From: Desulfobulbaceae bacterium
GTDB lineage: Bacteria > Desulfobacterota > Desulfobulbia > Desulfobulbales > Desulfobulbaceae
Length of the DNA: 7,203 bases
Assembly (NCBI GenBank): GCA_026990725.1
Contig: JALXCX010000131.1
Coordinates: 1 to 7,203, forward strand
Direction: 5' to 3'
A program made the translations under genes and the position numbers. Positions 1-6,550 of this stretch are shown here, one piece after another (position 1 is the stretch's first letter; each line of letters begins with the position of its first letter). A model generated the notes under the pieces. That model ran no database searches. It was given only the letters and a program-made list of their open reading frames with translations, and was not told the DNA's origin.

Positions 1-1432
1 CATCTACATCTTCAGGAGCATGAGCGACTAAACCCAGTTGCGCACGATCAAAAACCAAAACAGTTCCAACCGGATAAATACCCAGCATGTTGATAAAAAC
101 CTTGAGTAAAATAGGGTCAAACATCGTGCCCGAGTCTTTCATCATAAGCCCGAGAGCCTTGTCCTGGCTCATGTAAGATTCCCGGTAAATACGCGGAGCT
201 GTGACGGCGTCATAGACGTCGGCAATGGTGATAATACGGCCAAACAGGCTGATCGGTGTTTTTCTGGGCGTTTTGGGGTAGCCGCCAAGATCGTAACGCA
301 GGTGATGTTCAAAAGGTGCCAGCATTATGCCGGCTTTTCGATCGTAAGAGGCCCTCAGCCTGAGAATACGCCTGACGCTGTAAATTGAATGATTCTGGAT
401 AATGGCAAATTCATCCGGGGTCAGTTTGCCCGGTTTGTTGAGAACATTTTTGGGAATGTCTATTTTCCCCAGATCATGGAACAGGGCGCTGAGACCCAGC
501 CGTGCAAGAAGGACCTTGTTGAGCCCTATCCGATGCCCCAGACACAGGGAGAGGATGGCAACATTGATTGAATGGGTGAATGTATAATCGTCATAATCAC
601 GAATGGTGGACAGATCGAGCAAAACATTGTCATCACTCATGATCAGATCGACCATATTCTGGACCAGTTGGACAGATTTACCCATACCTGCATTTTTATT
701 GTCCGCCAGACGTTTGGCAACATCTTTGAGCGAGTGCATGGCACTGCTGTAGGTAAGCAATGCCTTTTGGGCCCGTCTTTTCTTTTTTCTTTTTTTAAGT
801 GGGTCTTTCCTTCTTTTGTTTTTGGTCCCTGCCGTTTTTTTTCCGGCCTTGTTTTCGGACGGGGGGGGAGACGATTCTGAGGTGGTTTGAGTTTTGTTGC
901 CGGAAGGATTCATGGTCCCGGACTCAAAAATTGAAGCAAGTGATTGTGCCTGACTTGTATCAATCAACTCCACCCAGTTAAACCGGTGTTCATCAAGCAT
1001 GGATTGGAGCCAGTATGCAGGTTTTTCCTCGTTTATTGACTTGTTGAGTAATCTGATAAAAACAAGCAGGTCGGTCCGAGAGGCATAGATTGTACTTCTT
1101 TTGAAACGAAGTCCTTCTATGTTCCGGGCATTGAAAAAAATGAGTAATTTTCTTCCCAACCCTGTCTGAGTTCGCTGCAGTCCTATCTTTTCCTGTTGCA
1201 GATAAAAGCCGCCAACTGAAGTGAGCAGGTTGATTTCGTCATCAAACTGAAGGCACTCCTCAATAATTAAAGCAAACTCGTGAACAGATTTCTGGAGCAG
1301 TTTGTTGTTGTCAAGATGGATTTTTGCTGTTGAGATCAGGGAATTGAGTGCCTGGAGAAAGCGTTGCCCCAAAAGCGGATCTTGCGGTATGTTTGTTACT
1401 CTCGGATTCTTTACCCTCTTTTTATGAGGCAT
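1..1432 (-). CDS. HD-GYP domain cyclic-di-GMP phosphodiesterase-like protein, 3' end outside window
   Basis: Reading the minus strand from ATG 1432-1430 gives 477 open codons that run off the left edge. Residues 1-175 are a helical N-terminal domain that resembles the N-terminus of the upstream HEAT protein. Residues 178-223 are a low-complexity linker ending in a Lys/Arg-rich run. Residues from about 225 form the HD-GYP domain. Its metal-ligand positions are present: H287, H319-D320 (FHDLGK), H348, H376-H377 and D405 (ADVYDAV). The GYP signature is DLGGYP (381-386) instead of the usual DGxGYP, and the residue after HH is Leu378 rather than the common Glu. The family hydrolyses c-di-GMP to pGpG or GMP; activity here is inferred from retained ligands. 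No membrane segment or signal peptide is seen, so it is probably cytoplasmic. The gene overlaps the HEAT gene by 11 bases, implying translational coupling. The missing part should be only the short C-terminal tail. Confidence 0.92.
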   Translation of the reverse strand, partial: MPHKKRVKNPRVTNIPQDPLLGQRFLQALNSLISTAKIHLDNNKLLQKSVHEFALIIEECLQFDDEINLLTSVGGFYLQQEKIGLQRTQTGLGRKLLIFFNARNIEGLRFKRSTIYASRTDLLVFIRLLNKSINEEKPAYWLQSMLDEHRFNWVELIDTSQAQSLASIFESGTMNPSGNKTQTTSESSPPPSENKAGKKTAGTKNKRRKDPLKKRKKKRRAQKALLTYSSAMHSLKDVAKRLADNKNAGMGKSVQLVQNMVDLIMSDDNVLLDLSTIRDYDDYTFTHSINVAILSLCLGHRIGLNKVLLARLGLSALFHDLGKIDIPKNVLNKPGKLTPDEFAIIQNHSIYSVRRILRLRASYDRKAGIMLAPFEHHLRYDLGGYPKTPRKTPISLFGRIITIADVYDAVTAPRIYRESYMSQDKALGLMMKDSGTMFDPILLKVFINMLGIYPVGTVLVFDRAQLGLVAHAPEDVD

Positions 1433-3182
1433 TCTTGCCTCCCAGCGCCTGTCGACATGCTGATCTGACATCGGGAACCAGACTTGCCGCTCCTTCCTTA
1501 ACAATTTCTCTGGCCTCTGGCTGATCAAGCATTACCAGAGCTAGTGCCGCTCCTTTCTTGTGAGCACCACCTCCAGCGGCAAACAACGTTCCCAGACTGG
1601 ATTTTTGGAAAAGACGTTTTTTGAGAAAGGGGATACATTGAGTACTGCCGGTTTGGCCAACAGCTTTATAACAGGCCAGCACATACTCAGGTTCATCTGT
1701 TTTTGTGATTTTTTCCTGTATGTGTTTGCAGAGCATGTATTCCATCTTGGGGCTGCGTTGTTTGCCGATGAGAGAGAAAAGCGTCTGCCGAATTAAGGGG
1801 TCGGGGTCTTCAATGAGTGGAAAGAGGTTTATAATGTCAATGGCATTCCAGGCTGCAAGAAGTTGGAAAGTTTTACTGCGAACAAGAGGGGACTGGTGCA
1901 GTGCCATGGATGACAGAATGTCAGTTGCCTGGTCCCGGGGCATTCGTTTTATAAAAGGTAAAAGGAGAAGACAGACTTTTTCGTCAAATTTTGTTGCGAC
2001 TTCTGCAAGAATTTCCGGGGATTGCTTCCCGAATTGTTCCAGGACTCCGATAAAAGATAAGCCAAAACGTGGTAAATCAATTTTGTCGCTGAGGGGAGCC
2101 AGTCCACGCAATACCGAAGCTGGCATGAGTTTAATTACTTCCCAGAGAGCCACTATTTCATTGTCTGGAACGGAAATATCAGGTGAGGTAAAAAAAAGTT
2201 CAAGATCACGTAAGCTTTCCGGTTTGGCAATTGCCTGGAACAAATCGGTAATTAACGGGTTGAGTTCTTTCTGGAGCTTATTATCTGTCGAGTTAATTTT
2301 TTTCAGGGTTACCAGTATTCTCAGAGCATATTTGAACTGTTGATGCTGCAGACAGTCCAGGAAGCGGTCCTGGAGAAATTCCATGATATCGAGCGATTCC
2401 TGTAAATCGTCCTGGAGGAGTAAGAGGATGAAGAGAATGTCAATAATACTTGAGGCATCAGCACCATCCTCCTCTTGACGGATCAGGGCGTCAAGCTGGA
2501 ATTGCTCCATTTCACTCAATTGCCATAGAGCGGTATCCGGGTCCGTTAAGGTGAGGCCTGCAGTCTCCTGGTCTTCATCATCCTCAACTTCGTCTTCTGC
2601 AAGTGCTTCCTCCTCCTGTATTTCTTTGTCCGCGTACTCTTCAAGCTCCTGACTCGTTGAAGAAACTTCAGGCGCTATTTTTAAAGATTTAAAATTAAGA
2701 ACAGGTATATCCAGAGCTGTTAAATCAATGGTTTTGTATTCTATATGGGGGAAATCTGTCTCCCATAATGCCGTGGCTATGTTGCCGTCACTGTCGATGT
2801 CGCTGCGACGGTTGAGGTTAATGAGCCTGAGTAATGCCTGAATTTCCCAGAGTTCTATTTCACGGTGGAATTCAATCCATTCTATACCATCTCGTCCCAG
2901 GAGAAAGGCGATGTCACTTTCGTCATTTTTCCCCTCGTATAAAGTATTATCCTCATAGAGGATGTTTGTCTTGTCAACGGCAAGGTGGAGAACCTGCCTG
3001 TCTTTGAGGTACGAGGAGAGGGTGGTAAAGATTTTTTTTATATGTTGCGTGGCAATAGAATGGTTTTCCGGATACAAGCTGTGATGCTTGACAGCACCGG
3101 CCAGCAACTGAATAAGAGTTGAAACGGTTTGTTGTCCGGTGTGATCGGTTACAAAATTGTTATCAGTTGTCCCGGGGGCCAT
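1422..3182 (-). CDS. HEAT-repeat protein with an N-terminal domain shared with the downstream HD-GYP protein
   Basis: A 586-residue protein with no enzyme motif that I recognise. Residues 23-121 form a helical/strand domain containing an H-x-x-YPENH-like segment (34-41) and a G-I-E-x-I-x-F segment (99-105); similar segments occur in HD-GYP and HEAT proteins of delta-proteobacterial type. Residues 178-207 are a very acidic linker (runs of Glu/Asp). The rest is alpha-helical, and from about residue 390 to 580 it shows HEAT-like helix pairs, for example around DPDPLIRQTLFSLIG and a final VPDVRSACRQAL. HEAT repeats normally act as protein-binding scaffolds, so a partner role for the co-translated HD-GYP protein is inferred. 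No signal peptide or membrane helix is seen; the hydrophobic IIDILFILLLL run (246-256) is too short and sits among charged helices. The start is the first ATG after an in-frame TAA just upstream; its ribosome site is weak (no clear GGAG), so expression level is uncertain. Confidence 0.85.
   Translation of the reverse strand: MAPGTTDNNFVTDHTGQQTVSTLIQLLAGAVKHHSLYPENHSIATQHIKKIFTTLSSYLKDRQVLHLAVDKTNILYEDNTLYEGKNDESDIAFLLGRDGIEWIEFHREIELWEIQALLRLINLNRRSDIDSDGNIATALWETDFPHIEYKTIDLTALDIPVLNFKSLKIAPEVSSTSQELEEYADKEIQEEEALAEDEVEDDEDQETAGLTLTDPDTALWQLSEMEQFQLDALIRQEEDGADASSIIDILFILLLLQDDLQESLDIMEFLQDRFLDCLQHQQFKYALRILVTLKKINSTDNKLQKELNPLITDLFQAIAKPESLRDLELFFTSPDISVPDNEIVALWEVIKLMPASVLRGLAPLSDKIDLPRFGLSFIGVLEQFGKQSPEILAEVATKFDEKVCLLLLPFIKRMPRDQATDILSSMALHQSPLVRSKTFQLLAAWNAIDIINLFPLIEDPDPLIRQTLFSLIGKQRSPKMEYMLCKHIQEKITKTDEPEYVLACYKAVGQTGSTQCIPFLKKRLFQKSSLGTLFAAGGGAHKKGAALALVMLDQPEAREIVKEGAASLVPDVRSACRQALGGKNAS
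1438..1443 (-). promoter_or_regulatory. Shine-Dalgarno for the HD-GYP gene, inside the HEAT gene
   Basis: GGGAGG lies 5 bases before ATG 1432-1430, within the last codons of the HEAT gene. It fixes the HD-GYP start despite the 11-base overlap and supports termination-coupled re-initiation. Confidence 0.7.
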
Positions 3183-3237
3183 GAAGAGACTGTCAGTTTA
3201 GAGAATAAAGAGTTGTTTACGTACAACAAGTATATCA

Positions 3238-3267
3238 GGAGTGCAGAGGGGAGTCAAACGGCACTCC
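3238..3267. repeat. Inverted repeat between nitroreductase and HEAT genes
   Basis: GGAGTGC (3238-3244) and GCACTCC (3261-3267) form a perfect 7-bp stem with a 16-base loop, just after the nitroreductase stop. On the minus strand the six T residues come before the stem rather than after it, so it is not a standard intrinsic terminator. It could be an mRNA 3'-end stabiliser or a factor-dependent stop. Confidence 0.35.
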
Positions 3268-3273
3268 AAAAAA

Positions 3274-3936
3274 TTATTCAATAAAGTTCGCTATTTCCGA
3301 GACGGGGCTACGTTGCGTCCTGAAGCCGTTCGCAGGAGAATTCATGTCGGGATATCCAATGGATAGCCCCAGCACAAGACGTTTTGATTCAGGAATATCC
3401 AGGTATTCCTTCACCTGTTTGGCGTAATCGGTAAGAAAAGCCTGCGGCACCATCCCTAATCCCTCGGCATGGGCGGAGAGCATGAGGTTCTGAGCAAACA
3501 GGCCAAGATCAAAAAGAGACCACGAAGAAAGAGAATTATCCTGGTAGAGAAAAATACCATGTGGAGCTCCATAAAACCGGAAATTTGCTTTTTTGGCCTT
3601 GATCACAATCTCCGGAGCGGTAAGGTCTATGCCGGTGAGCTCTTTGCGCTTGGCAAACAGCTCATTAATTCGTGCCTGTTCGTTTTCCGGCCAGGATTGG
3701 GGTTCAGGAAGATCCGGACTGGAGGGGGTTTCTTTGTCAAGCAGATCAATGAGCATTGCAGACAGCCCCTGTTTCTTTTTCCCGGAAAGTACTGTGATCT
3801 CCCATGGTTGTGAGTTCTTATAGGATGGGCTTCTGCTGGCAGTGGCAATGATTTTTTCTAACAGTTTTCTGGGAACGGGATCTTTTGTAAAGCCCCGAAC
3901 ACTCATTCTGGTTTCTAGGCACTGTATGGCGTCCAT
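3274..3936 (-). CDS. Nitroreductase-family FMN oxidoreductase
   Basis: A 220-residue protein of usual family length. Family members bind FMN as homodimers and reduce nitro compounds, quinones or related substrates with NAD(P)H; the physiological substrate here cannot be told. Seen features are the N-terminal RMSVRGF segment (10-16, phosphate-contacting Arg/Ser in the family), SPSYKNSQPWE (36-46, the typical S-x-x-N-x-Q-P-W FMN motif), a long helix with DLGLFAQNLMLSAHAEGLG (143-161), and a C-terminal LVLGLSIGYPD (187-197). A less conserved acidic/proline-rich insert lies near 68-85. The start at ATG 3936-3934 is chosen because AGGAG sits 6 bases upstream and the conserved family N-terminus begins there. 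An in-frame GTG at 4026 would add 30 unrelated residues encoded by the intergenic hairpin region, so it is rejected. It lies 108 bases after purH and 91 bases before the HEAT gene, so operon membership is uncertain. Confidence 0.9.
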   Translation of the reverse strand: MDAIQCLETRMSVRGFTKDPVPRKLLEKIIATASRSPSYKNSQPWEITVLSGKKKQGLSAMLIDLLDKETPSSPDLPEPQSWPENEQARINELFAKRKELTGIDLTAPEIVIKAKKANFRFYGAPHGIFLYQDNSLSSWSLFDLGLFAQNLMLSAHAEGLGMVPQAFLTDYAKQVKEYLDIPESKRLVLGLSIGYPDMNSPANGFRTQRSPVSEIANFIE

Positions 3937-3942
3937 GGTCTT

Positions 3943-3947
3943 CTCCT
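3943..3947 (-). promoter_or_regulatory. Shine-Dalgarno for the nitroreductase gene
   Basis: AGGAG lies 6 bases before ATG 3936-3934. It decides between this start and the longer GTG reading from 4026. Confidence 0.75.
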
Positions 3948-3998
3948 GGTGAGATAATAGAATAAAGGGTAACTGATGATTCGTATGAGGTAAGAGAG

Positions 3999-4032
3999 CA
4001 GGGGGCGGTAAGAAGTCTGTTTCCACCCCCTG
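3999..4032 (-). terminator. Strong hairpin after purH (terminator or attenuator candidate)
   Basis: On the minus strand CAGGGGGTGG (4032-4023) pairs with CCGCCCCCTG (4008-3999) over 10 bp with one G-U wobble and a 14-base loop, starting 12 bases after the purH stop. The wobble pairs only in the minus-strand RNA (it would be a C-A mismatch in plus-strand RNA), which fits a role in minus-strand transcripts. No U-tract follows, so classical intrinsic termination is not shown; pausing, RNA processing or protection of the purH 3' end are alternatives. Confidence 0.5.
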
Positions 4033-4044
4033 TTGGTGAAGGTA

Positions 4045-5334
4045 TTAATGTTTAAATGAACGTTGTCCGGTAAACATCATGGCTACCTGGGGATCAGCTT
4101 CGTTACAGGCCTCTATTGAAGCGTAATCCCGCATGGAGCCGCCAGCCTGCAGGATTGCGGTAATGCCTTCACGAATACCCACGTCTGCGGCGTCCCGGAA
4201 GGGGAAAAATGCGTCAGAAATCATAACCGAACCAGGGAGTCCTGCCCGCTCTTCCTTGACAGTGTTGTCAATATCTGCAAGGTCTGCCCTCTTGCGTTTG
4301 CCTTGGGCGACTTCCAGGGCAAGGTCGGCATAGGGAATTCCGAATTTGTCAAAACAGGTAATATCGGCATATTTTACATAGGCCTTGTGGACGGCAATTT
4401 CAGCAACCCCGACCCGGTCCTGTTCACCGGTGCCGATACCTGTTGTACAACCGTCTTTGACATATATAACTGAGTTTGAGGTAACGCCATGTTCGACTGC
4501 CCAGCCAAAAATCATGTCATCAAGCTCTTTTTGGGTAGGTTGGCGCTGGCAGGCATACTCCTGTCCCTTCCAGGTGGCGGTAGCGGGTTTTAGATCATCT
4601 ACGGAACGTATGGAATTAACTGCTGACTGCTGGACAATGATTCCACCGTCAATGAGTGATTTAAAATCGACATAACGGAACTTTTCAAAATCTGCCAGTC
4701 GGTTGATGCCGTCCATGCGGATAACGCGCAGGTTTTTCGCCTTGGCAAGGATCTCGAGGGTTCCGTCTTCAAACTCAGGAGCACAGACCACCTCAAGGTA
4801 GTTCTTGCTCATGAGCTCCGCTGTGTCTGTGTCAACTGGTCGGCTCATAATGACAGCGCCTCCAAAAGCAGCAATGCGATCCACTCGGTTCGCCTTATTA
4901 TAGGCATCGGCCAGATTGTCGCCGATGGCCGCACCACAGGGATTGTTGTGTTTCAGGATGACAGCAGCAGGTTTGTCTATCAGGTATTTAATAATATTTA
5001 ATCCGTTATCAACATCAGTCAGGTTGATTTTACCCGGGTGTTTACCAAACTGAAGCATGTCATCAACCGTGATTCCACTTACCAAAGAGTTGCCCGGTTC
5101 GATGAATTTGCAGTCACCAAGCATCAGATTGCCATTAACCAGTTCATACAGAGCTGCTTCCTGGTCTGGATTCTCACCGTAACGCAGGCCTCGTTCATCA
5201 ACTGAGCCATCCTCCTGCGGGATACCCCAGGTTCGTTTGCGATAGACCAGAGTCTGGCCGTCAAAAGAAACAGTCATCTCCATGGGGAAGGAATCTCCAA
5301 GGATAGTTGTGTACATTTTTTTAATGTCACTCAT
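4045..5334 (-). CDS. purH: Phosphoribosylaminoimidazolecarboxamide formyltransferase (AICARFT), stand-alone
   Basis: This enzyme transfers a formyl group from 10-formyl-tetrahydrofolate to AICAR, giving FAICAR, the penultimate step of IMP synthesis. The 429 residues match only the AICARFT half of bifunctional PurH. Seen motifs are LRYGENPDQEAALY (50-63), the catalytic Lys-His in KHNNPCG (128-134), AAFGGAV (155-161), SNSVIYVKDG then GIGTGEQDRV (286-308), DAFFPFRDAADVG (374-386) and the C-terminal GGSMRD (398-403). The N-terminal MGS-like IMP cyclohydrolase domain (about 190 residues) is absent, so ring closure must be done by another protein. Residues 1-48 are a short strand-rich lead-in (TVSFDGQTLVYRK) in place of it. 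The start is supported by GGAG 7 bases before ATG 5334-5332. A good promoter lies immediately upstream, and a strong hairpin follows the stop. No frameshift or lost motif is seen. Cytosolic. Confidence 0.93.
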   Translation of the reverse strand: MSDIKKMYTTILGDSFPMEMTVSFDGQTLVYRKRTWGIPQEDGSVDERGLRYGENPDQEAALYELVNGNLMLGDCKFIEPGNSLVSGITVDDMLQFGKHPGKINLTDVDNGLNIIKYLIDKPAAVILKHNNPCGAAIGDNLADAYNKANRVDRIAAFGGAVIMSRPVDTDTAELMSKNYLEVVCAPEFEDGTLEILAKAKNLRVIRMDGINRLADFEKFRYVDFKSLIDGGIIVQQSAVNSIRSVDDLKPATATWKGQEYACQRQPTQKELDDMIFGWAVEHGVTSNSVIYVKDGCTTGIGTGEQDRVGVAEIAVHKAYVKYADITCFDKFGIPYADLALEVAQGKRKRADLADIDNTVKEERAGLPGSVMISDAFFPFRDAADVGIREGITAILQAGGSMRDYASIEACNEADPQVAMMFTGQRSFKH

Positions 5335-5341
5335 GGGGTTA

Positions 5342-5345
5342 CTCC
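5342..5345 (-). promoter_or_regulatory. Shine-Dalgarno for purH
   Basis: GGAG lies 7 bases before ATG 5334-5332 and supports this start over the internal Met7. Confidence 0.6.
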
Positions 5346-5400
5346 ATTCACGTTGAAATTTTACAGGGAATTGTCTGGTACTTAAATAATCAGAGATTTT

Positions 5401-5429
5401 ATCTTAATCTGATCTGTACTCCTTGCCAA
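5401..5429 (-). promoter_or_regulatory. Sigma-70-type promoter for purH
   Basis: On the minus strand TTGGCA (5429-5424, 5 of 6 matches to TTGACA) is followed by exactly 17 bases and then TAAGAT (5406-5401, 4 of 6 matches to TATAAT). Transcription would begin near 5394, giving a leader of about 60 bases before the purH ATG. No PurR-like operator or purine-riboswitch fold was recognised in this leader. Confidence 0.5.
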
Positions 5430-5450
5430 TAGGGTTTTGTTGCGGCAAAG
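5421..5450 (-). other. Possible weak hairpin after the GlmU-like gene
   Basis: CTTTGCC (5450-5444) can pair with GGCAAGG (5427-5421) over 7 bp with one G-U, loop 16, starting 5 bases after the stop codon. No U-tract follows and it overlaps the purH -35 box, so it may simply be chance. Confidence 0.25.
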
Positions 5451-5455
5451 CAGGG

Positions 5456-6469
5456 TTAACTCTTTCTGAAATTCAGTGGCGGCAGCACACTTTGCTCAGC
5501 AATAGAGCAGTCTTGCAAAATGTTATAGGCTCCAATTGAGCACTGGTCACCCAGCACACAGTTGTCGACAATGACCCCGCTAGCCAGGTGCGCCTCCCTG
5601 CCGACGATGCTGTTGTTGATCACCTGCACACCCGCCTCAAGGACAGTATCCCGGCCAATGGTACTGTCGGGTGAAATAAGAATGGTTTCCGGTGATTGCA
5701 TGGTTACCCCGGTGAGCATAACCTTGTTGTTGTGTCGAATTCGCAGCTCATTATGGGCTTTTGCCAGTTCAATTCTGGAGTTTACACCCAAAACGTCGAT
5801 GGCTGTTTCATGCATGAATTTATGCGTTTTATGTCCCTGACGCGCAGCTATTGCCACAATGTCTGTCAGATACACTTCTCCCTGACTGTTGTCCGTGCCG
5901 ACCTGTTTCAAGGCAGAAAATAAAAAATCTTTATCAACCAGATAAATACCGGCATTGATCTCGTTAATCGCTCTTTGCTCATCTGTGGCATCTTTTTGTT
6001 CGACAATTTGGGTAACAAATCCGTTTTTATCACTGATGATCCGACCATAACCAAGAGGATTGTCCAGGCAGGTGGTCATAAGCGTGAGCCGGGCCGAATT
6101 ATTCTGGTGTTGTTTGATCATTAATTGAAGAGTTTCCGGCCGAATGAGCGGGGTGTCTCCGCATAGAATCATTATCTGGTCCGCGTCCGTACACACTTCT
6201 TCAGCACAGAGCACCGCGTGCCCCGTTCCGAGCTGTTCTTCCTGAAGGACCGGGTGAAACTGATACTGGCCAAGTGAGTCCATAACGCGCTGGCTTTGAT
6301 GGCCCACAATAATAGCCGTGTTGTCTATTTCGGCCCCTGCCACGCTGTCGAGTACATGATGGAGCATGGGCTTGAAGAAAAGTTCATGTAAAACTTTGGC
6401 TTTGCCGGATTTCATGCGGGTGCCTTTACCGGCAGCAAGGATGACAGCGGTGATAGTTGGGATACTCAT
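5456..6469 (-). CDS. glmU: Short GlmU-like UDP-GlcNAc pyrophosphorylase lacking the acetyltransferase half
   Basis: The N-terminal part is a canonical GlmU uridyltransferase, making UDP-N-acetylglucosamine from GlcNAc-1-phosphate and UTP for peptidoglycan and lipopolysaccharide. Seen motifs are LAAGKGTRM (11-19) with Lys25 in KVLHEL, QEEQLGTGHA (76-85), CGDTPLI (103-109, Mg-binding Asp105), GYGRI (140-144), INAGIY (171-176), GEVYLTDIV (197-205) and VLGVNSR (226-232, Asn230 as second Mg ligand by family comparison). Residues from about 250 are left-handed beta-helix hexapeptide repeats (for example TVLEAGVQVINNSIVG). GlmU is usually about 450 residues; this protein ends at 337, just before the LRPG-like segment where the acetyl-CoA/GlcN-1-P active site would begin. 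The 121 bases downstream show no remnant of the missing half, so it looks like a naturally short form rather than a recent frameshift. Start ATG 6469-6467 gives the conserved N-terminus; GGAG lies 11 bases upstream, a rather long spacing. Confidence 0.88.
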   Translation of the reverse strand: MSIPTITAVILAAGKGTRMKSGKAKVLHELFFKPMLHHVLDSVAGAEIDNTAIIVGHQSQRVMDSLGQYQFHPVLQEEQLGTGHAVLCAEEVCTDADQIMILCGDTPLIRPETLQLMIKQHQNNSARLTLMTTCLDNPLGYGRIISDKNGFVTQIVEQKDATDEQRAINEINAGIYLVDKDFLFSALKQVGTDNSQGEVYLTDIVAIAARQGHKTHKFMHETAIDVLGVNSRIELAKAHNELRIRHNNKVMLTGVTMQSPETILISPDSTIGRDTVLEAGVQVINNSIVGREAHLASGVIVDNCVLGDQCSIGAYNILQDCSIAEQSVLPPLNFRKS

Positions 6470-6550
6470 TTGGCTGAAGACTCCGTTTAGATGGATAATA
6501 AATATACTTTGGACTTTTAGTTCACTCGAGAAAACTGGTTACGAAAGAGG

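Noticed and set aside
572..880. Plus-strand open frame with a Phe-rich C-terminus that looks membrane-like
   Set aside because: It is the antisense of the Lys-rich HD-GYP linker; the Phe run is simply the complement of Lys codons.
1705..2343. 212-codon plus-strand open frame
   Set aside because: It lies opposite the HEAT coding region, shows no domain-like pattern and has a composition typical of an antisense shadow.
2415..2447. Possible transmembrane helix in the HEAT protein (IIDILFILLLL)
   Set aside because: Only about 11 hydrophobic residues, flanked by acidic helices; it fits the buried core of a helical repeat better.
3212..3227. GTTGT-6-ACAAC inverted repeat upstream of the HEAT gene, possible operator
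   Set aside because: The 5-base arms are too short to stand out in AT-rich sequence, and no convincing -35/-10 pair accompanies them.
3937..4026. Extended N-terminus of the nitroreductase from a GTG at 4026
   Set aside because: The extra 30 residues cover the hairpin and do not resemble the family; AGGAG before ATG 3936 gives the normal family start.
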